Below, in pieces: positions 1 through 8,959 of a stretch of DNA of 64,000 nt (position 1 is the stretch's first letter; every line of letters begins with the position of its first letter). Made by a program: the position numbers and the translations under genes. The stretch is from Spartobacteria bacterium (GTDB lineage: Bacteria; Verrucomicrobiota; Verrucomicrobiia; Chthoniobacterales; UBA10450), in assembly GCA_003167555.1 (NCBI GenBank), contig PMSN01000025.1, forward strand, positions 124,001 through 188,000, in the 5' to 3' direction. Below the pieces are notes generated by a model. That model was not told the DNA's origin and did not search any database. It saw only the letters and a list, made by a program, of their open reading frames with translations.

Positions 1-52
1 CCTCGACGGCATCAGCCAGTTCGAAGCCATTCGCGCGTACCTACGCGGTCGG
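1..52 (+). CDS. 3' end of an unidentified gene (C-terminal 16 residues)
   Basis: The window opens inside a reading frame that ends SQFEAIRAYLRGR and a TAA at about 50-52. I cannot name the family from this tail. The same tail, about 80% identical in DNA, ends the fragment at 3550-3833 (SQFEAIRAYVRGR). The roughly 60 bases after both stops also match in patches (for example the motif agctttcagcaa). The body of the gene lies upstream of the window. Confidence 0.6.
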
Positions 53-208
53 TAACGCGAAGCGCGAGCGTCGGCCCGACGATCTGCGCAAAAAAACGGT
101 TAGCTTTCAGCAAAAAGGGCAAATGCAAAAGTTTCGGAACATCTATTCTGGCTCCAAAACATTCATATATTCAATACGAACCGAACCGGCCCGCGAGCCG
201 AAGAGAAT
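53..208. other. Intergenic region upstream of prs
   Basis: This 156-base gap precedes the PRPP synthetase gene. It holds downstream sequence shared with the repeat copy at 3834-3900. Just before the prs start there is AT-rich DNA (cattcatatattcaatacg) that could house a promoter. I do not see a convincing terminator. Confidence 0.4.
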
Positions 209-1165
209 ATGGTGGCTGCGCGGAGAAAGGAGATGAGAGCGAAATTTGTGATTGTGAGCGGAAGCGCCAGTCAGAAACTGGCGATGGCTACCGCTCAGCG
301 ACTGGGGGCCGAGATTGGGCAGTGCAGCGTCACGCGATTTCCAGATACCGAAGTCAACGTCCAATTGAACGAGCCGGTTCGCGAGCGCCGCGTCTTTATC
401 GTCCAATCTTCCTGCCCTCCGGTGGATCAGCACATCATGGAAGTATTGGCCATAGCGGACGCCTGCCGTCGCGCGGCGGCCTCGAGCATTACCTGGATCG
501 CGCCGTATTTCGGCTATGCCCGCAGCGATAAGCGCCGGGGCGGGCGTACTCCGATAATGGGCCGGCTCGTGGCGGATTTCGCCGAGCGCGCCGGCATCGA
601 TCACCTGATCGCGTTGGACCTGCACTCGCAGCAAGTGGAGGGATTCTTCCACATTCCGGTGGAGAATCTGTCGGCCGTTCCCGCAATCGCGGACGCGTTG
701 AAATCGCATTTGGAACCGGAGTCCGTCATTGTTTCTCCGGATACGGGACGAGTGAAAATGGCGTCGGCTTATGCTTCGCGGATGGGCTGTCCCGTGGCGG
801 TATTGCACAAGGAACGATTGAACGGAAGGAAAACCGCGGTCAGCAGAATCGTTGGCGAAGTCCGCGCAAGGCCGTGCGTGATTATTGACGATATGATCTC
901 GACTGGCGGAACGATCAACAACGCTGTCGAGGCATTAATTCGAGTGGGCGCGGCCGGGAACTTTATCGTAGCCGCCTCGCACGGAGTCTTCACGCCGGAG
1001 GCGCGGAAGAACCTGAATCATCCCGCCATCCGGAAAATAATCGTGACTGACTCGATTCCGGTCTCTTCAGATGATTGGCCGCAGGTAAAAATAGTTTCTC
1101 TGGCGCCGATCCTGGCGGGAGCAATTCGACGGTCCATCGGCGGGGAATCGATGACCGATCCATGA
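209..1165 (+). CDS. prs: Ribose-phosphate pyrophosphokinase (PRPP synthetase)
   Basis: Makes PRPP from ribose 5-phosphate and ATP in the cytoplasm, feeding nucleotide, His, Trp and NAD synthesis. At 318 residues it has the usual length. Visible family marks are the FPDTEVNVQL stretch near residue 45, the YARSDKRRGGR catalytic loop near 107, DLHSQQVEGFF near 140, and the PRPP-binding loop VIIDDMISTGGT near 224. The loop carries KRRGGR where classical enzymes have a longer RKxRxRxPI version, so it is somewhat atypical. The start is uncertain: an in-frame ATG at 233 (MRAKFVIVSG) begins closer to the conserved core, but the AAAGGAG before it touches the ATG. Convergent with the slipin gene. Family assignment is secure. 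Confidence 0.93.
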   Translation: MVAARRKEMRAKFVIVSGSASQKLAMATAQRLGAEIGQCSVTRFPDTEVNVQLNEPVRERRVFIVQSSCPPVDQHIMEVLAIADACRRAAASSITWIAPYFGYARSDKRRGGRTPIMGRLVADFAERAGIDHLIALDLHSQQVEGFFHIPVENLSAVPAIADALKSHLEPESVIVSPDTGRVKMASAYASRMGCPVAVLHKERLNGRKTAVSRIVGEVRARPCVIIDDMISTGGTINNAVEALIRVGAAGNFIVAASHGVFTPEARKNLNHPAIRKIIVTDSIPVSSDDWPQVKIVSLAPILAGAIRRSIGGESMTDP

Positions 1166-1451
1166 AGCCCGAACCGGTCGCGAACGGTATGAAATTCGCA
1201 TAATCGCCAGCGTGCACTGCCATCCCGAAGTTAGGCGAGCGAAGATCGTTTGTGCTAAATTCTTAAATGGATGCGAACGCGAAACCGAACGAACGGAAAG
1301 CGGGAAGAAAGTAGGAAGTCGCAGGACAGAGGCTGGAAGTCAGAGATCAGCGGACAGAAATCAGCGAGCAGCGATCCGCGGTCATAATTTTGCCAATTGG
1401 ATGTTGAGCGCTTGCTCGCGAAAGCTTTCGGAGTTGGACGCTTTCTTCGTC
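1166..1451. other. Convergent intergenic gap with purine-rich imperfect repeats
   Basis: 286 bases separate the stops of prs and the slipin gene. The stretch around 1300-1380 is a string of imperfect short repeats built from caga/gtcag units (gacagaggctgg, agtcagagatcagcgg, acagaaatcagcgagc). They resemble, on the opposite strand, the GTCCTCT heptamers at 17482-17530. No convincing gene is visible. Confidence 0.5.
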
Positions 1452-2222
1452 CTACGGTTTGGGTGGCCCGCCCTTGTTCATGAAGGGCGAGAACAGGTCG
1501 ATCGGCACCGGCAGGAAGGTGGTTGTGTTGTGCTCGCTGGCAATCTCGCGCATGGTTTGGAGGAAGCGCAGTTGCAGCGCAATCGGCTCCTTGCTCATCA
1601 TCGCGGCGGCCTGCACCATTTTTTCCGCCGCTTGAAATTCGCCCTCGGCGTTGACGATCTTTGCACGGCGCTCGCGCTCGGCTTCGGCCTGCTTGGCCAT
1701 CGCGCGCTTCATGGTGTCGGGCAGCGCTACGTCCTTTACCTCGACCGCTGTGACTTTGACGCCCCACGGTTCGGTTTGCCGGTCGATGATCTCCTGCAAC
1801 TTCAGGTTGATCGACTCGCGCTGCGAAAGCAGGTCATCCAAGGGGGCCTGGCCGAGGACGCTGCGCAGCGTCGTCTGCGACATCAGCGAGGTGGCTTTGA
1901 GAAAGTTCTCCACTTTCACGACCGCGGCTTGCGGATCGACCACGCGGAAATAAACAACCGCATCCACCGTCACCGGCACGTTGTCACGCGTCATCACCTC
2001 CTGTTTCTCGACACTGATGGTCACGACGCGCAAATCCATTCGCACCATCCGATCGACGATCGGGATGAGGAAAATCAGCCCCGGCCCTTTCGCGCCGAGT
2101 AATTTTCCGAGACGGAAAATGACTCCTCGTTCGTATTCGCGCAGGATGCGGATCATCTGGGGCAGGATGATCACGCCAAGGATGATGAAGGGTACAACGC
2201 AACTAATTAACGGTATTGGCAT
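1452..2222 (-). CDS. Slipin / stomatin-like SPFH (band 7) membrane protein
   Basis: 256 residues: an N-terminal hydrophobic anchor (about 1-22), then a band 7 domain (EYERGVIFRLGKLLG, ISVEKQEVMTRDNVPVTVDA) and a C-terminal helical stretch rich in Ala, Glu and Arg typical of the oligomerising tail. SPFH proteins form membrane rings or microdomains and often partner a long NfeD protease. Here the NfeD gene lies 4 bases upstream on the same strand, the classic two-gene nfeD-slipin operon. The substrate is not known from sequence. No odd features were seen. Function beyond membrane organisation or quality control is inference. Confidence 0.92.
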   Translation of the reverse strand: MPIPLISCVVPFIILGVIILPQMIRILREYERGVIFRLGKLLGAKGPGLIFLIPIVDRMVRMDLRVVTISVEKQEVMTRDNVPVTVDAVVYFRVVDPQAAVVKVENFLKATSLMSQTTLRSVLGQAPLDDLLSQRESINLKLQEIIDRQTEPWGVKVTAVEVKDVALPDTMKRAMAKQAEAERERRAKIVNAEGEFQAAEKMVQAAAMMSKEPIALQLRFLQTMREIASEHNTTTFLPVPIDLFSPFMNKGGPPKP

Positions 2223-2226
2223 GGCT

Positions 2227-3510
2227 TTATTTTTCTTTATTTTTTACTTTTAAAGTTAATCCTTGCACCGTCGCGATCTCTGCTACTTCGCCTTTTTCGA
2301 TAGGTGTATCGCTGACCGCGTTCCAATATTCGCCTTCGATGAAAATCCTGCCGCCGCGCGAGTCGATTGGCGTCAATGCGGTCACCGCTTTTCCAACCAT
2401 CGTTTCCACTCCAGCCTTCACCGGCAAGCGCTGCGCGCGCAAACCTTGTCCGATGACGAAAATAAAGAACGCCGCCGTAACCAGCGTCGCCGGAATGATG
2501 TAGCTGAGCGATAAACGAAAGAGCGGATCGGCGCGGTTGAAGAGCATGAGCGAGCCGATCAGAAACGAAATGATTCCGCCTATGGTCAGGATCCCGTGCG
2601 TTGGCGCGTAAATATCAAAGATGAAGAGCCCGAGCGCGAGCGCGATCAAGACAAGTCCGGTGACGTTGACCGGCAGGATCGCCGACATGTAGAGGGCCAG
2701 GATCAAGGCAATCGCGCCCACCACGCCGGGGAGGATCGCGCCGGGCGTGGTCATTTCACCGATAATTCCGTAGATCGCGATGAGCATGAGAATGAACATG
2801 ACCTCAGGCCGCCAGAGCCTTTGGAAGACGCGTTCGGACGCAGACATCTTGATCTCGGTGACCTCCGCGTTTGCGGTCTTGAGCGTCTTGCCATCCACCT
2901 CGCGTCCGTTCAATTGCCGTAGCAACTCCGGCAGATCGGCCGCGATCAGATCGATGACTTTTAGCTCGAGCGCTTTCTCGGCGCTGATCGACGCACTCTC
3001 GCGCACCGCGGATTTGGCCCAATCGGCATTGCGATGGCGCCTGGCCGCGATTGCCTCCATGTAACTCACGGAAAAATTCTCGAGCTTCTGCTTCATCGTC
3101 TCGTCGGGCTTTTCTTCTCCGCCGGTGGGATTACCGCCCAACATCACCGGGTGCGCCGCCCCAATGGTCGTGGCCGGCGCCATCGCCGCGACGCTCGCAG
3201 CAATCGTAATAAAGCAACCGGCACTGGTCGCGGTTGATCCCGTCGGAGCCACATAAACCACCACTGGCACAGGGGAGCCCAAAAAGCTTTGCACGATCGT
3301 TTGCGTCGAATCGAGCAAACCGCCCGGCGTGTTGAGTTGAATGACCAGACACTGTGCGTTCTGCGCCCGGGCTTCCTCGATACTTCGCGAAATGTAACTC
3401 GCCGTCGCCGGACCAATAGCTCCATCGATTTTGATAAAGGAAACCTTCTCCGCCACGACCGCAGCCGCGCACACCAGCCAGAGTGCCAAGCCTATCAACG
3501 CAGTTTTCAT
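2227..3510 (-). CDS. nfeD: Long-form NfeD membrane serine protease (ClpP-class N-terminal domain)
   Basis: 427 residues with a signal peptide (MKTALIGLALWLVCAAAVVA), a ClpP/SppA-like protease domain, four to five transmembrane segments (about 220-350) and a C-terminal OB-fold NfeD domain. The nucleophile is probably Ser96 in TATSAGCF. TPGG at 61-64 forms the preceding conserved loop. NfeD1b proteases cleave the hydrophobic C-terminus of stomatin-like partners, and the slipin gene follows by 4 bases. I chose the start at 3510 rather than 3537 because it begins directly with the signal peptide. Its 5' end abuts a duplicated gene tail at 3550-3833. Confidence 0.92.
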   Translation of the reverse strand: MKTALIGLALWLVCAAAVVAEKVSFIKIDGAIGPATASYISRSIEEARAQNAQCLVIQLNTPGGLLDSTQTIVQSFLGSPVPVVVYVAPTGSTATSAGCFITIAASVAAMAPATTIGAAHPVMLGGNPTGGEEKPDETMKQKLENFSVSYMEAIAARRHRNADWAKSAVRESASISAEKALELKVIDLIAADLPELLRQLNGREVDGKTLKTANAEVTEIKMSASERVFQRLWRPEVMFILMLIAIYGIIGEMTTPGAILPGVVGAIALILALYMSAILPVNVTGLVLIALALGLFIFDIYAPTHGILTIGGIISFLIGSLMLFNRADPLFRLSLSYIIPATLVTAAFFIFVIGQGLRAQRLPVKAGVETMVGKAVTALTPIDSRGGRIFIEGEYWNAVSDTPIEKGEVAEIATVQGLTLKVKNKEK

Positions 3511-3549
3511 CCCGATCTGCACGATGCAGACTATCACTTCCCCGGGCGA

Positions 3550-3833
3550 TCTACAGCCGCGAAAATGAGTTCGGCGGCGGCCTTCTGCCGGAAACTGAGC
3601 GCGAGCGAATCTTTCCCGAAGCGCACCAGCAGGAAGCGATGGGCATCACCGACTTCACGCAAGCGACGATGACCCGGTGGGTGCGCTCGGATTACGGTCG
3701 CGCCCATACCCTTCATCCGTTCCGGCACGGGCATTTCCTCGGGAGCGGCTCGGGCGCGATGGTGATGACGGAAGCGGGTCTCTACGGGGTTAGTCAGTTC
3801 GAAGCAATCCGCGCGTACGTGCGCGGCAGGTAA
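3550..3833 (+). pseudogene. Orphan 3' portion of an unidentified gene, duplicate of the tail at 1-52
   Basis: An open frame of about 95 codons reads from IYSRENEFGGG to SQFEAIRAYVRGR and a TAA. It has a coding look (AHQQEAMGITDF, LHPFRHGHFLGSG) but no credible start: the first ATG in frame (3483) lies inside the divergent nfeD gene. Its last 17 codons match the gene end at 1-52, with mostly silent differences, so both descend from genes that were under selection. I read it as the remnant of a broken paralogue. I could not identify the family. A short functional protein from an internal ATG (for example 3570 or 3639) is not excluded. Confidence 0.6.
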
Positions 3834-3928
3834 AGAGCGAAGATCGATTGCGCAAGAAACGGTGAGCTTTCAGCAAGAAGCGCGAATCGAAGAACGGTGA
3901 CGCTGCCTATGCTGCCTCCTCTACATTC

Positions 3929-5047
3929 ATGTCTTCGATACTATCCGAGCCGGCGCTCCCGTGCTTAAAAATTGATGAACGCGCCGGAAACGCTGCGGCT
4001 TCCAGTAACCCGGCGCGACTTACGAATCGCCAGCGTTTCCTAAACGCATGCGCCGGTCGTCCGGTGGATCATCCACCGGTCTGGCTGATGCGCCAGGCCG
4101 GCCGCGTGCTGCCGGAGTACCGCGCCCTCAAGGAGAAATTTTCCTTTCTCGAGCTCGTTCAAACCCCGGAGCTGGCGGCCGAAGTAACGCTGCAACCGAT
4201 TCGGCGTTTCGATTTCGATGTAGCCATTTTATTCAGCGACATTCTCGTTGTCCCGGAGGCGCTCGGGCAAGGCTACCAATTTCGTGACCGCGGCGGCATC
4301 GAGATGGCTTTCCAATTGCGTGACGCCGCTGCCGTTGCTCGGCTCGCGACCGCCGCCGTGACTGAGCGGCTGCAATACGTGGCGGAGGCTTTGCCGTTGA
4401 TCAAAAACGCTCTCGGCAATCGCACGGCCCTGCTCGGCTTTGCCGGATCGCCGTGGACCCTCGCCAATTTCATGCTGGAAGGCGGGAGCGCGAAGCAACA
4501 CACGAAGGGCTACGAACTTTTTTGCGCCGATCGCGCTTTGTTCGATTCGCTGTGCGAAAAACTGACCGACGCGGTGACGATCTTCCTTCAGATGCAGATC
4601 GACGCCGGTGTCGATGCTATCCAGATCTTCGACAGCCACGGCGGGTTCGCACCCGCGGAAGATTTCGATGCGCTTTCCGGCCGCTGGATCACTCGGATCG
4701 TCGAGAACATCGGGGGCCGCGTTCCCGTGATCGTGTTCTCGAAAGGCGCGAACTCGAGCTGGGACGAGCTGGTTTCGACGGGTGCAAATGTTCTGGGAGT
4801 CGATTGGAACGTGCGGCTCGGCGATTTGCGTAGACGTTTGCCGCAGCGCGTCGGTCTTCAAGGCAATCTGAATCCATCCTTGCTCATCGACTTCACGCCG
4901 AAGGAGATTGCCGCGAAAACGACGCGCCTGCTGACGGAGATGCGCGGAAGCAACGGCTACATCTTTAATCTCGGACACGGCGTCCCGCCCACGGCCAGAT
5001 TGGAATGCATCGAAAGTCTCGTCGCGACAGTCCGGAGCTTCGTATGA
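3929..5047 (+). CDS. hemE: Uroporphyrinogen decarboxylase
   Basis: Removes four carboxyl groups from uroporphyrinogen III to give coproporphyrinogen III, a cytoplasmic step of haem synthesis. Signatures are the N-terminal PPVWLMRQAGRVLPEYR, the LFSDILV segment with the conserved Asp, GFAGSPWTL in the middle, and NLGHGVPP near the C-terminus. The protein is 372 residues, with about 30 non-conserved residues before the core, so translation could start later than 3929 (an in-frame ATG at 4048 would cut into the core, so I keep the first). It is the first gene of a five-gene haem operon. Its stop overlaps the next start as ATGA. Very secure. Confidence 0.95.
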   Translation: MSSILSEPALPCLKIDERAGNAAASSNPARLTNRQRFLNACAGRPVDHPPVWLMRQAGRVLPEYRALKEKFSFLELVQTPELAAEVTLQPIRRFDFDVAILFSDILVVPEALGQGYQFRDRGGIEMAFQLRDAAAVARLATAAVTERLQYVAEALPLIKNALGNRTALLGFAGSPWTLANFMLEGGSAKQHTKGYELFCADRALFDSLCEKLTDAVTIFLQMQIDAGVDAIQIFDSHGGFAPAEDFDALSGRWITRIVENIGGRVPVIVFSKGANSSWDELVSTGANVLGVDWNVRLGDLRRRLPQRVGLQGNLNPSLLIDFTPKEIAAKTTRLLTEMRGSNGYIFNLGHGVPPTARLECIESLVATVRSFV

Positions 5048-6417
5048 ACGCGCTGCAGGTCGATCTCGATCTTGTCAGAAAGTACAACGTGCCCGGTCCA
5101 CGTTACACGTCCTATCCTCCCGCCACGGAATTTTCCGAGCAATTTTCGCTCAGAAATTTATTGAGCCACCTTCTCGCCAACAATGAGACGGAACGCGATC
5201 TTTCGCTCTATTTCCACGTGCCGTTTTGCCAGTCGCTTTGCTGGTATTGCGGCTGCACGACGGTCATCACGACGGAGCAAAGTCAGAGCGCGAGGTATCT
5301 TACTTACCTGAAAAAGGAGCTGGCGCTGCTGGCGCCGCTGCTCAATCCAAGACGCCAGGTCGTCCAACTTCATTTTGGCGGCGGCACACCCACCTTCCTG
5401 ACTCCGGATGAAATCCGCGCGCTCGGAAAAATGATCCACTCGCAGTTTGCTATCGCGCCAGACGCAGAAGCTGGAGTCGAAATTGATCCGCGGCGTTTGA
5501 CGCGCGACCATTTGACGGCGTTGCGCGAGATCGGATTTAACCGCGTCTCCATCGGCGTGCAGGACAACAATCCCGCCGTGCAAAAGGCCGTTCACCGCAT
5601 CCAGCCGTACGCGCTCATCAAGAAAGTGGTGAACTGGATTCACGCCGCTGGATTCTCTTCGCTCAATATCGATTTGATTTACGGATTGCCCCATCAAACG
5701 CCCGCTTCATTCGAAACCACTTTGAATGAAGTGCTCGAGCTCAAGCCGGATCGCTTTGCCGTTTTCAACTACGCCCATGTGCCGTGGATCAAACCAGCCC
5801 AGAAAATCCTGGAAGGCAGAGCGCTTCCTTCGCCGGAAATCAAATTGGAATTGCTAAAGCTGACCATCGAGAAATTGACTTCCGAAGGTTACATCTACAT
5901 CGGCATGGACCACTTCGCCCGGGCCGGCGACGAACTCGCCGTGGCGCAGCAGCAGAAAAGCTTGCAGCGAAATTTTCAAGGCTACAGCACGCGCGGCGGC
6001 GTGGACATTTACGCCTTCGGCATGTCGTCCATCTCGCAGGCGGATGGCTTCTATTGGCAAAACCTCAAGGAGTTGCCTCGTTATTACGCCGCGTTGGATC
6101 AGGGAAAATTTCCGCTGGCGAAGGCCTGCATGCTCACGCCCGAGGACCGCATTCGCCAGCAAACCATCATGCGGCTGATGTGTGATTTGGAGTTGGATTA
6201 CTCCGCCATGTCCAAGTCACTCGGAGTGGATTTCGCACAACACTTCGCCGCTGAGCTGGACTCGCTGGACGAGATGGAAGCGGATGGCCTGGTCTTGAAG
6301 ACTCCGGCGGCGTTAATCGTGACTGACCTGGGCCGGTTGTTCATCCGAAACATCGCGATGTGTTTTGACCAGTACGCGCCGAGGCGAAAGGAATCGCGGT
6401 TTTCGAAAACAATATGA
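5044..6417 (+). CDS. hemN: Oxygen-independent coproporphyrinogen III oxidase (radical SAM)
   Basis: Oxidatively decarboxylates coproporphyrinogen III to protoporphyrinogen IX without oxygen, using a 4Fe-4S cluster and SAM. The cluster motif CxxxCxxC is at Cys62, Cys66 and Cys69 (CQSLCWYCGC, with the extra Cys71 seen in true HemN). The N-terminal KYNVPGPRYTSYPPA and the GGGTPTFL glycine motif are also typical of real HemN rather than HemW. 457 residues, normal length. The start is at the ATG that overlaps the hemE stop (ATGA). Its own stop overlaps the next gene the same way, implying translational coupling. Confidence 0.95.
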   Translation: MNALQVDLDLVRKYNVPGPRYTSYPPATEFSEQFSLRNLLSHLLANNETERDLSLYFHVPFCQSLCWYCGCTTVITTEQSQSARYLTYLKKELALLAPLLNPRRQVVQLHFGGGTPTFLTPDEIRALGKMIHSQFAIAPDAEAGVEIDPRRLTRDHLTALREIGFNRVSIGVQDNNPAVQKAVHRIQPYALIKKVVNWIHAAGFSSLNIDLIYGLPHQTPASFETTLNEVLELKPDRFAVFNYAHVPWIKPAQKILEGRALPSPEIKLELLKLTIEKLTSEGYIYIGMDHFARAGDELAVAQQQKSLQRNFQGYSTRGGVDIYAFGMSSISQADGFYWQNLKELPRYYAALDQGKFPLAKACMLTPEDRIRQQTIMRLMCDLELDYSAMSKSLGVDFAQHFAAELDSLDEMEADGLVLKTPAALIVTDLGRLFIRNIAMCFDQYAPRRKESRFSKTI

Positions 6418-7844
6418 AATCCGTTGCCATCATCGGCGGCGGAATCACCGGACTTACCGCGGCCTTTCGGCTTCAACAGAAAAACATTCCGGTGACGCTT
6501 TACGAAGCGAGCAACCGGGTCGGCGGCGTCATTCAATCCGTGCGCCGCGATGGTTACCTGGCGGAGTTTGGGCCGAACACACTGCTGGAGACGTCGCCAA
6601 AGGTGTCGGCATTGATTGACGATTTGGGTCTGAAGAGGCGCCGGTTTTACTCCGACCCGATGGCGAAGAACCGTTACGTGGTTCGCGGCCGGCGTCTGAT
6701 CAAGATGCCCGAGTCACCGCTCGGTTTTATTGCGACGCCGCTGTTTTCCCCTGCGGCCAAACTCCGTTTGCTGCTCGAGCCGTTCGTCCGGCGGGGTGAC
6801 AAGTCGCGCGAAGAGAGCGTGGCCGAGTTCGTGCAGCGGCGTTTGGGGCGCGAATTTCTCGATCATGCGATTGATGCGCTCGTGGGTGGCGTTTACGCGG
6901 GTGATCCGCAGAAACTGTCTGTTCCGCAAGCCTTTCCCAAGTTGGACGCGGTCGAGCAGGAATACGGTTCGCTTATCAAAGGCCAGATCTTCGGCGCGCG
7001 GCAGCGGAAACGGAGCGGCGAGAAGTCCAAGGCGCACGCGCCAAAATTTTCGTTTGATGAAGGTTTGCAGGTATTGCCGGAAACGCTTTGCGCCGAATTG
7101 AGGGGCAACGTTCGATTACGCTCGCCGGTGGCCGCGCTCGTTCAGAGCGACAAGTCTTGGAACGTGAGATGGCGGGCGCACGGCAACGACATGCAGACGC
7201 TGCATTCCGCGGTCGTTTATGCAGGCACGGCTTTCGGACTTTCGAAAATTGAAATCCAGGCGCGCCAGCCGGTGAATGTCTCGTCCTTCGCAGATATTTA
7301 TTATCCGCCCGTAGCCAGTGTGGTTCTCGGGTTTCGACGCGAAGACGTCGCGCATCCGCTCGATGGGTTCGGCATGCTGATTCCGCGAGTGGAGGGATTC
7401 CGAATTCTCGGTTCGATTTTTTCCTCCTCCTTATTTCCAAATCGCGCGCCTGCCGGACACGTCACGTTGACCAGTTACATCGGCGGCGCGCGCTCGCCCG
7501 AACTGGCGCGGAAGAGTCCGGAGGAATTGTTCGAGGTGACCCTGGAAGATTTGCGAGCGCTCCTCGGCATCCGCGGCGAGCCGACCTTCAAACATCACGT
7601 TTTGTTTCCGCACGCGATCCCGCAATATAATCTCGGCTACGAACGGTTCAGGGCCCTGATGACCGAGATCGAGACCGGGACTCCCGGGTTGTTCCTTGCC
7701 GGGCATTATCGCGATGGCATCTCCGTGTCCGATTGCATCGTCTCCGGCGAGAATGTTGTGGGGCGAATTGAAAACTATCTCGCCGCAGCCTCAAGGGAGC
7801 ACCACGGATCTCCGGTTGAAAATTCCGCCCGGGAAGCCGCATGA
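6414..7844 (+). CDS. hemY: Protoporphyrinogen oxidase, FAD-dependent (HemG/HemY type)
   Basis: Converts protoporphyrinogen IX to protoporphyrin IX. The N-terminus carries the dinucleotide-binding fold IIGGGITGLTAAFRL followed by YEASNRVGGVIQS. The C-terminus has the second FAD motif LFLAGHYRDGISVSDCI. 476 residues, typical of the oxygen-dependent flavoprotein form. It is unusual in being paired with an oxygen-independent HemN in the same operon, which would make the pathway oxygen-tolerant at one step and oxygen-using at the next. Overlaps hemN and hemH by ATGA. The gene name hemY or hemG depends on nomenclature. Confidence 0.93.
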   Translation: MKSVAIIGGGITGLTAAFRLQQKNIPVTLYEASNRVGGVIQSVRRDGYLAEFGPNTLLETSPKVSALIDDLGLKRRRFYSDPMAKNRYVVRGRRLIKMPESPLGFIATPLFSPAAKLRLLLEPFVRRGDKSREESVAEFVQRRLGREFLDHAIDALVGGVYAGDPQKLSVPQAFPKLDAVEQEYGSLIKGQIFGARQRKRSGEKSKAHAPKFSFDEGLQVLPETLCAELRGNVRLRSPVAALVQSDKSWNVRWRAHGNDMQTLHSAVVYAGTAFGLSKIEIQARQPVNVSSFADIYYPPVASVVLGFRREDVAHPLDGFGMLIPRVEGFRILGSIFSSSLFPNRAPAGHVTLTSYIGGARSPELARKSPEELFEVTLEDLRALLGIRGEPTFKHHVLFPHAIPQYNLGYERFRALMTEIETGTPGLFLAGHYRDGISVSDCIVSGENVVGRIENYLAAASREHHGSPVENSAREAA

Positions 7845-8959
7845 GTCGGGACGCCGTCCTCCTCGTCAATCTAGGCTCGCCGAATTCACCGAGCGCCCGT
7901 GATGTCCGGACCTATTTGCGCGAGTTTCTCATGGACGGCCGCGTCCTCGACGCGCCGTATGCGATCCGCTTCGGCATTGTGCATTTCATGATCCTGCCGT
8001 GGCGTCCGAAAAAATCCGCCGAAGCCTACGCGAAAATCTGGACGACGAACGGCTCACCCCTGGTGGTGACGAGCCGTAAAGTCCGGGCGACGTTGCAGGC
8101 GCGCATGGGAATTCCGATCGAGCTGGCCATGCGCTATCAGAATCCGTCGATCGAGCTGGCGCTCAAGAAACTCCGGGCCGCGGGCGTGAAAAGGCTCCTC
8201 TTGATTCCGATGTTCCCGCACTACGCCATGTCGAGCTACGAAACCGCCGTCGAACGGGTCGCGTCGCGACTGGCGAAGATCGCGCCGGAAATATCGTTGA
8301 GTGTGATGCCTCCGTTTTACGAGCACCCCGATTACATCAGGGCTTTGGTAGGAAGCGCGGCCGACTATCTGAAACAACCCTACGATCATTTGCTCTTCAG
8401 TTTTCATGGGATCCCGGAGAGACATTTGCGCAAATCCGATCCGACAAGATGCCATTGCCTGGCGAAACAAGAGTGTTGCGCCGGGACCAGTCCCGTCCAC
8501 GACACATGTTACCGGGCACAATGTTTCAAGACGGCGCGGGCCTTTGCCAAATCAGCCGGTGTGCCGGACGATAAGTTTTCCATCGCTTTTCAATCGCGGC
8601 TTGGGCGGGACCCGTGGCTCCAGCCTTACACCGATCACGTCCTCGAAACTTTGGCCAGAACCGGAACAAGGAAACTGCTGGTGATTTGCCCCGCTTTTGT
8701 CGCGGACTGCCTGGAAACGCTGGAGGAGATTGGCATGCGTGGCCGGCAACGCTTCCGCGACGCGGGCGGCGAGGAACTCACGCTCATTCCTTGTCTCAAT
8801 GAGCATCCACTCTGGCTGGCGGCCCTCGAAAAAATAGTGAGAGAATGGATTGCGCCAGCCAGCACCGGCCCGCAATCTATCGCGTCTGAGATCAGCGGTT
8901 TCGCGAGCAGCCGCCAAAGCCGGCCACAGAAAACGAACGCCAGCAGGGAGAACTTCTAA
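7841..8959 (+). CDS. hemH: Ferrochelatase
   Basis: Inserts Fe(II) into protoporphyrin IX, the last step of protohaem synthesis. Clear marks are VLLVNLGSPNSP at the start, the catalytic His near residue 189 in FSFHGIPERH, and the conserved Glu region CLETLEEIG near 290. Between about residues 203 and 227 lies a cysteine-rich insert (CHCLAKQECC, then CYRAQC). Some bacterial ferrochelatases use Cys residues in this area to hold a 2Fe-2S cluster. Whether this one does cannot be told from sequence. 372 residues. The last 25 or so residues are polar and look dispensable. Stop and next start overlap as TAATG. Confidence 0.95.
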   Translation: MSRDAVLLVNLGSPNSPSARDVRTYLREFLMDGRVLDAPYAIRFGIVHFMILPWRPKKSAEAYAKIWTTNGSPLVVTSRKVRATLQARMGIPIELAMRYQNPSIELALKKLRAAGVKRLLLIPMFPHYAMSSYETAVERVASRLAKIAPEISLSVMPPFYEHPDYIRALVGSAADYLKQPYDHLLFSFHGIPERHLRKSDPTRCHCLAKQECCAGTSPVHDTCYRAQCFKTARAFAKSAGVPDDKFSIAFQSRLGRDPWLQPYTDHVLETLARTGTRKLLVICPAFVADCLETLEEIGMRGRQRFRDAGGEELTLIPCLNEHPLWLAALEKIVREWIAPASTGPQSIASEISGFASSRQSRPQKTNASRENF

